From the NCBI GenBank assembly GCA_030262895.1, contig JAJSZW010000024.1, forward strand, positions 1 through 36,608: a stretch of DNA of 36,608 bases. Direction: 5' to 3'. This DNA is from Deltaproteobacteria bacterium (GTDB lineage: Bacteria; Desulfobacterota; Desulfobacteria; Desulfobacterales; ETH-SRB1). The position numbers and the translations under genes were made by a program. The first letter of the stretch is position 1. Every line of letters starts with the position of its first letter. This document shows, one piece after another, positions 33,501 to 36,608 of this stretch. The notes beneath the pieces were generated by a model. That model was not told where the DNA came from. It was given only the letters and a program-made list of their open reading frames with translations, and did no database searches.

Positions 33501-34557
33501 GGAACATGCTGTTGTTCGTCGCCGTCTCCAGATTCGCCTTGGCATCCTCTGCCGAGACCGCCACCAGGTATATTTCTTTGCCTGATGCGCACGAGATGGT
33601 TCCCTGAATTACGTCTTCGATCTGCGCATCATCAGAGAAGTTAAGGGAAGACAAACCAAGGGCTTCCACTGTGTCTTCAAGGCAGACTGCCACGTCTTCC
33701 GTGATGTTGATACCCTCCTTGGGATTGGCATCCACATCCAGGCTTTGCAAGAGCCTCGCCATGTTGATGACCCGCGGGTCATCCGTGTCCGCCGCTTCAA
33801 AGATATCGAGCGGAGAGATTTTGTGGCCGGCAAGAGGGCTCCCTATGTGCACCGAGCCGATTGCCAGATCTACACGCTCTCCGGGAAAATAGTCAAAGCC
33901 GCCGGACTCATCGGTCAAACCTGAGTACGTCGGTGTTTGACAACTGAGACCACCCACCGGCGAGTCGATAAAATGACCACGCTTGGGGTGGGCCATTTCA
34001 TAATTAAACCAACAGCTCCACTTAGTCCCTCCTTCGAACTCATAAGGGCCAAATGCCCAAGCGTCCACTTCAGCGACTATATTCCTCTGTCCAAAAAGTT
34101 CAACCAGGCAGACATGAACGGCAATGTTTTGGGTTCGCTCATCCTCCCAGGGCTCGCCCCAGTGAAACTCCAGATCCTCCTCGAAATTCACCACCTCTGT
34201 GTGCGTTGGAACAGGTGTGGGGTAGTTCTTTTTGTACGGAAACAATCCCGGTATTGGATTGTCATTTTTCGTTGGAACAGGGTCATCTCCAACATAAATA
34301 TGAACGGCTTGGATCAGCCATACTCCTGAAGATTCAACTTGGACATGCAGTTTTTCCCTTGAGTTCCAAATGCTTACCTTGCCGACATCAAGGGTTTGAT
34401 CTTCATCGACATAGAGTGGGGTTTCGAACAAGCCGGGCCCCCCGTATGCGCGCTCCTCCGCAAATGCCAAATCAGGATAAGGCATTCCCACTGCAAATAA
34501 TAGACTGCTTGCAAAAACGAAAAATATCAAAACTCCATACAACCTTCTTGTTTTCAT
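30556..34557 (-). CDS. Large secreted protein with Asp-box (sialidase-like) repeats
   Basis: 1,333 residues. I start at the ATG at 34557 (MKTRRLYGVLIFFVF...), which has GAGAGGTG upstream and an immediate signal peptide cut near LAFA; the frame runs 36 codons further up without these. An N-terminal domain (about 30-330) includes ESGGFDYFPGERVDLAIGSV and a Cys-rich part seen in other secreted anchored proteins. The rest has repeated Asp-box motifs: SRDDGNTWKRR, SFDGGQNWTTD and SFSNDKGTTLF, typical of beta-propellers of sialidase-like and exo-glycosidase proteins. Many proteins with Asp boxes are not enzymes. No anchor motif at the C-terminus. It probably is an exported or surface protein of unknown target. 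The next upstream gene on the strand is also secreted. Confidence 0.72.
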   Translation of the reverse strand: MKTRRLYGVLIFFVFASSLLFAVGMPYPDLAFAEERAYGGPGLFETPLYVDEDQTLDVGKVSIWNSREKLHVQVESSGVWLIQAVHIYVGDDPVPTKNDNPIPGLFPYKKNYPTPVPTHTEVVNFEEDLEFHWGEPWEDERTQNIAVHVCLVELFGQRNIVAEVDAWAFGPYEFEGGTKWSCWFNYEMAHPKRGHFIDSPVGGLSCQTPTYSGLTDESGGFDYFPGERVDLAIGSVHIGSPLAGHKISPLDIFEAADTDDPRVINMARLLQSLDVDANPKEGINITEDVAVCLEDTVEALGLSSLNFSDDAQIEDVIQGTISCASGKEIYLVAVSAEDAKANLETATNNSMFRKNVSRTPEMGSAKAKLNIMGVWMPALRANGEGASFIDENGVTVPGIPYYDDPDPVENEDETFTYPEPQLIRVATDAKPIVAIYCDELPETGAHDVFASISRDDGNTWKRRNISRMADKSSFTLAIGQEYYGHCKKPVFQVKGNKILVAWTTKFAKGGRPRYAITTELNDCDNPNTTELEECYIHDDAYYADDIWGVSGPQRSVDYTDQGYPEVGEVPYSAVWVARAVILTASDLAQTPWNATSTVDGSALYSEGEIVWFKPERLTSARRDANQNFLAGSDGAGFAVTWQEDPEGLRPGEAKGPGPGWGGATTNHKTDIWYSYITWGDFAKVDENFEAGGDSEHYDNDFIGRPKALVPMSLPVRVSDNDVVNTHNMWIKHDKVESSSTYLHPILDGEGNFIPELNDETNSEYSDGAHRYGYMVEGLWDWDGNVYNENAPVVWEEGDGGTLYKFHNQQNVLKCVVVTADGRPLDGNTGAARSNLFMQTYTKTDGTKSAWAIMAYEETKGVGLGPPEETGTGYDPLETFPDEGKNSIYHSFDFQNPDVVSAGTILNLPETEGDIIGAGDPVYVTEVPCFGSDEIGECIVNPAAGDQILDWKGDPILNYENARRPRFILQSKAAMGDSGTVLIVLYKEGQDGGGRPTDIMARRCVAKGTTGNPYAPTNFVPGAQNVSTVTPIVTWINPESNLEAKGDGVKVCSWEQPESNLAVKSGENPYEDTRAHRGGIRGDFVIMGYSYTPNWAASRQAHDKYDFYIRRSFDGGQNWTTDPASTVPVVHTDIFIDPDGVSGTELPAIDEEGNDITEATKHYEVETTYGNTGQEYEPGRNVSLLKNNKTSVIEPRIVAVPGTIKVDGVPTGIPEDKQNPDVFYVAYGTATNLPDVGKAPEDLFFSFSNDKGTTLFEETWIVNPDRESDNAGVENTSWYRLAKGDQEQGEVQLRMTPDGSRFYSVWLDEGDEGSDIMFRRIMPGEFPCNNVDEE

Positions 34558-34888
34558 CGAGCACCTCTCTTTTTTTGTTTGGCGTAAAAATACAGGCGCG
34601 TTGACAGCCAGCCAGTCGGTCCGTTCGGCCAGAGTGCGCTGTTCGTCCACCAGCACTCGCTTCAATCACACACTCATATCGCGGAAACGATTAAAGGCTG
34701 CATGTTTTGCCATACACTTGATGTGAGCACCACAAATCAGCCACGAATTCCACAAATTATACGAATAAACAGCGGCAAATTAGTAAGAATTCGTGAAATT
34801 CGTGACAAAAACTCCAAGGTTATTCTGCGCTCCCCCAACTTGTAGATACGATGCATGAGGCAGCACTGTGGCTCAGCCTACGCTGGCT
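34558..34888. other. Intergenic region with short repeat sequences
   Basis: No gene. TCCCCCAACTTGTAGATACG near 34832 matches the CCCCCAACTTGTGGATACG stretch near 9355 with one change. AATTCGTGAAATTCGTGAC near 34788 and CACGAATTCCACAAATTATACG near 34742 are partly symmetrical and may be the ends of a decayed repeat. Confidence 0.5.
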
Positions 34889-35371
34889 CTAACGCCCTGG
34901 GCATCCTCTCCACAAGGGAATGTAAGTATCGTAGTCGCGTAACTGGATAAATTCGACTCCCTCGGTCGCATCGGTACATACAAAAATACCGTTCGTACAA
35001 TTATAATCAGCGTCAAGTCCATCACTAACAACACAGACGCACACCCTCACATCAATGGCAACGAGCCGGTCGGTCTCGGTGGGATAGTCGCATCTGTAGG
35101 CAAGGATGCTCACATACTCGTGCTGAGAAGGAAATTCGACGCTATTATTTTTCCAATAACTCAGCGAACCTAAACCATAAACCTCGTTGTTTGAATCCTG
35201 AAGATCGAGAACTGTAATTGAGCCTGTGTCTCTGTTAACTGCGATGACTTTACCCTCAATTGTAACCTCTGCTTTGTTTGTAGGGCTACCCGCCCAAACT
35301 GCCTGCACTGTAATGAAACTCATCACGATTGCCAAAAGCACAAACACTGTCTTCATAGAACTTTTCATCAT
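34889..35371 (-). CDS. Small secreted Cys-containing protein (hypothetical)
   Basis: 160 residues. Signal peptide with likely cut after VWAGS (about 28). The mature part starts with a beta-rich segment (AEVTIEGKVIAVNRDTGSIT), as in small OB-like folds, followed by Cys-rich VRVCVCVVSDGLDADYNC and ending LWRGCPGR. Six Cys suggest disulfides in the periplasm or outside. Two ATGs in a row (35371 and 35368) follow AAAGGAGAT; the second has the better spacing. No family recognised. A CCCGCATGGCA inverted repeat lies upstream. Between two secreted-protein loci, so probably part of a secretome cluster. Confidence 0.7.
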   Translation of the reverse strand: MMKSSMKTVFVLLAIVMSFITVQAVWAGSPTNKAEVTIEGKVIAVNRDTGSITVLDLQDSNNEVYGLGSLSYWKNNSVEFPSQHEYVSILAYRCDYPTETDRLVAIDVRVCVCVVSDGLDADYNCTNGIFVCTDATEGVEFIQLRDYDTYIPLWRGCPGR

Positions 35372-35404
35372 AAATCTCCTTTAGTTGTAAATGCGCCGAT
35401 CCAT

Positions 35405-35474
35405 CCCGCATGGCATCACTGCTCGTCGGTTAAACAGACTTGCTATTCGCCCTCCTCGCGCCTTGCCATGCGGG
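35405..35474. promoter_or_regulatory. Inverted repeat in the leader of the small Cys-rich gene
   Basis: CCCGCATGGCA (35405-35415) and TGCCATGCGGG (35464-35474) are perfect complements 48 bases apart, between the stop of peptide S1 and the Cys-rich gene. It could be a terminator for the peptide genes or a folded leader. Confidence 0.4.
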
Positions 35475-35561
35475 CGCCTCGACTCCTGAAAATGTAAATT
35501 TATTTGTGGGTAAGCCCTTACGATCTTACGAGCCTGTTAGAATTGCCACATCCATTACTTG

Positions 35562-35732
35562 CTAGTCGGAGTTTGGCCCATTAGGCTTATTCCCTTCGCC
35601 AGGAGGAGGGTCCCATCCGGGCCAAGGGATATTCCCACTACCATCACCCCCAGCCAAGACAGTTGAAGCTGTACTCACCATGACCACCAATACAAAAACT
35701 AATACCGCTATTTTCTTGATTAAACTTTTCAT
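35562..35732 (-). CDS. Secreted small peptide S1 (56 aa)
   Basis: ATG at 35732 after AAAGGAGAACTGTT. The signal peptide starts MKSLIKKIAVLVFVLVVMVS and ends TVLA, with mature residues GGDGSGNIPWPGWDPPPG and a Pro/Asn-rich end. A longer open frame to 35855 has no ribosome site and is excluded. The same signal peptide and ribosome site recur in S2 and S3. Mature region 29 residues, Gly/Pro/Trp-rich and acidic. No known family. Confidence 0.75.
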   Translation of the reverse strand: MKSLIKKIAVLVFVLVVMVSTASTVLAGGDGSGNIPWPGWDPPPGEGNKPNGPNSD

Positions 35733-35902
35733 AACAGTTCTCCTTTCTTCATGTTCTGTTAATGCCTTGTCCCAGCATTCAAAACGCAGATTCTTGTCTG
35801 TACCAACAGAATCTTTGGAGGATATGCGCATATCAGTTGCACGAATTAGCATCACTCGTTACGATCTTACGATCCGGTTGGAATTAACGAATCCATTACC
35901 TG

Positions 35903-36064
35903 CTATGGATTTGAACCAGCCCGTCCGGGAGAAGGATCCCATTCACTACCAGGTTCAGGACCAGGTTGTCCTCCACCACCCCACGCCAAAACCGTTGAAG
36001 CCGTGCTCACCATGAGCACCAACGCAAAAACCAATACCGCTGTTTTCTTGATTAGACTTTTCAT
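35903..36064 (-). CDS. Secreted small peptide S2 (53 aa)
   Basis: ATG at 36064 after AAAGGAGAACTGTT. Signal peptide MKSLIKKTAVLVFALVLMVS followed by TASTVLA. The mature part is WGGGGQPGPEPGSEWDPS followed by PGRAGSNP: Gly/Pro/Trp-rich, no Cys. Identical gene plan to S1 and S3. Shorter than default ORF limits. The spacing to the neighbours (332 and 323 bases between starts) shows tandem duplication. Confidence 0.75.
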   Translation of the reverse strand: MKSLIKKTAVLVFALVLMVSTASTVLAWGGGGQPGPEPGSEWDPSPGRAGSNP

Positions 36065-36234
36065 AACAGTTCTCCTTTCTTACGTTGCGTTAATGCCTTG
36101 TCCCCAGCATTCAAAACGCCGGTTCTTGTCTGTGCCAACGAAACCTTTGGAGGGTATGCGCATATCCGTTGCACGAATAAGAAACACTCGATACGATCTT
36201 ACGATCTGTTTGGAATTAACGAATCCATTACCTG

Positions 36235-36387
36235 CTAGTTGCCGTCCGGGCCAGACCATGGCGCAGGAGATTCCCACCCAGGACCAGGCTCATTTCCAGT
36301 CCCATGTGCCAATACCACTGAAGCAGTACTCACCATAAATGCCAACGCAATAACAAATACTCCTATTTTCTTGATTAAACTTTTCAT
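36235..36387 (-). CDS. Secreted small peptide S3 (50 aa)
   Basis: ATG at 36387 after AAAGGAGCACTGTT. Signal peptide MKSLIKKIGVFVIALAFMVS followed by TASVVLA. The mature part is HGTGNEPGPGWESPAPW followed by SGPDGN, 23 residues. It is the most diverged copy in the signal peptide. The NEPGPG string also occurs in precursor peptide 2 at 24458-24568, possibly by chance. Confidence 0.75.
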   Translation of the reverse strand: MKSLIKKIGVFVIALAFMVSTASVVLAHGTGNEPGPGWESPAPWSGPDGN

Positions 36388-36608
36388 AACAGTGCTCCTT
36401 TCTTTAAGTTGTTTTGATACTGTTTAAGTAATAAAAATGCATACCCTCCAAAGGGTTCCCCTGGATAAAGCCGGTTGCAGAATTTTTAGCAGCTTACCCA
36501 CCTCCTTCCCAGTCCGAGTACCTCACAAAGTGGGGACAGATGCTCTTATTTCATGACTTGTTCCATGGATGTGTTTAAGATGATTTCATGCTGCCAGATT
36601 TACATGTG
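36388..36608. other. Window end with no gene seen
   Basis: 221 bases upstream of S3. ATGCATACCCTCCAAAGGGT near 36438 echoes the spacer sequence of the S units, so an earlier promoter region or a fourth decayed unit may continue past the window. No ORF supported. Confidence 0.4.

Larger units (their letters stand above)
35515..36387 (-). repeat. Tandem duplication of the secreted-peptide gene unit (about 325 bp, three copies)
   Basis: Each unit contains the ribosome site, the signal-peptide codons, a variable mature part and a spacer with TACGATCTTACGA and GAATTAACGAATCCATTACC-like sequence, then ATGCGCATA upstream of the next gene. The spacers of units 1-2 and 2-3 are close to identical, so the duplications are recent while the mature codons differ. 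Confidence 0.7.

Noticed and set aside
35735..35855. In-frame N-terminal extension MMLIRATDMRISSK... of peptide S1
   Set aside because: The ribosome site and signal peptide start at 35732; the similar upstream sequence before S2 is spacer.
36080..36277. Minus-strand 65-codon frame overlapping S3
   Set aside because: It combines the antisense-frame 3' part of S3 with spacer; no signal peptide or ribosome site.
1..36608. Search by eye for tRNA, rRNA, CRISPR arrays and known riboswitches
   Set aside because: Nothing convincing found; small structured RNAs cannot be excluded without a covariance-model search.

Overview
The window looks like a chromosomal segment of a Gram-negative bacterium, most likely a member of the Desulfobacterota (deltaproteobacterial type). 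The grounds are two lipobox lipoproteins, an OmpA-domain protein, an HlyD-type periplasmic adaptor, several short palindromic intergenic repeats and an archaeal-style (MptA-like) GTP cyclohydrolase. The taxon is inferred, not proven. Base composition is uneven: much of 1-17,600 is AT-rich, the exporter genes at 17,615-23,750 are clearly GC-rich, and the right third is intermediate.

Left part (1-9,900): a tandem kinase-domain protein cut by the window edge, a sodium:solute symporter, a J-domain protein with a Gly/Arg tail, a type IIG restriction-enzyme remnant, an NADH:rubredoxin-oxidoreductase-like flavoprotein, a TPR lipoprotein, an OmpA lipoprotein and an 88-aa unknown. A terminal-inverted-repeat element supplies the last six codons of two unrelated genes here. 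One of its copies is interrupted by a second 399-bp element flanked by a 9-bp target duplication.

Middle left (9,969-14,521): a GT4 glycosyltransferase, then a tightly overlapping four-gene run of RibD-type reductase, PP-loop ATPase, GT2 glycosyltransferase and FolE2/MptA-like GTP cyclohydrolase. It reads as a small biosynthetic operon for a GTP-derived, possibly glycosylated pterin or deazapurine. From 14,860 to 17,600 lies a decaying zone with a frameshifted papain/C39-like protein, a transposase fragment and a broken AbrB-PIN toxin-antitoxin pair.

Centre (17,615-24,830, minus strand): the most notable system. Three tandem short genes missing from ordinary ORF calling encode peptides that share the leader MKI(K/R)TGIKAGG and then have unrelated Gly/Pro/Cys/Arg-rich cores. 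Downstream, after a terminator-like hairpin, come an HlyD adaptor, an ABC transporter with an intact C39 (double-glycine) peptidase domain, and a second ABC protein that ends just after its H-loop. This looks like a peptide (bacteriocin-like) production and export locus with an unusually short leader.

Right of it (25,093-27,811): an ECF sigma factor, a membrane anti-sigma with a glycogen-binding-like domain, a lipoprotein with the same domain, and a secreted protein with a Gly/Ser-rich tail. A 91-bp direct repeat flanks the sigma operon and carries the same candidate ECF promoter motif at both ends; a third motif copy sits directly before the sigma gene. A degraded REP-associated (RAYT) transposase abuts the repeat.

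Right end (28,716-36,608): a secreted clostripain-family protein that has lost both catalytic residues, a 1,333-aa secreted Asp-box (sialidase-like propeller) protein, a small secreted Cys-containing protein, and three tandem paralogous secreted peptides with a constant signal peptide and variable Gly/Pro/Trp-rich mature parts.
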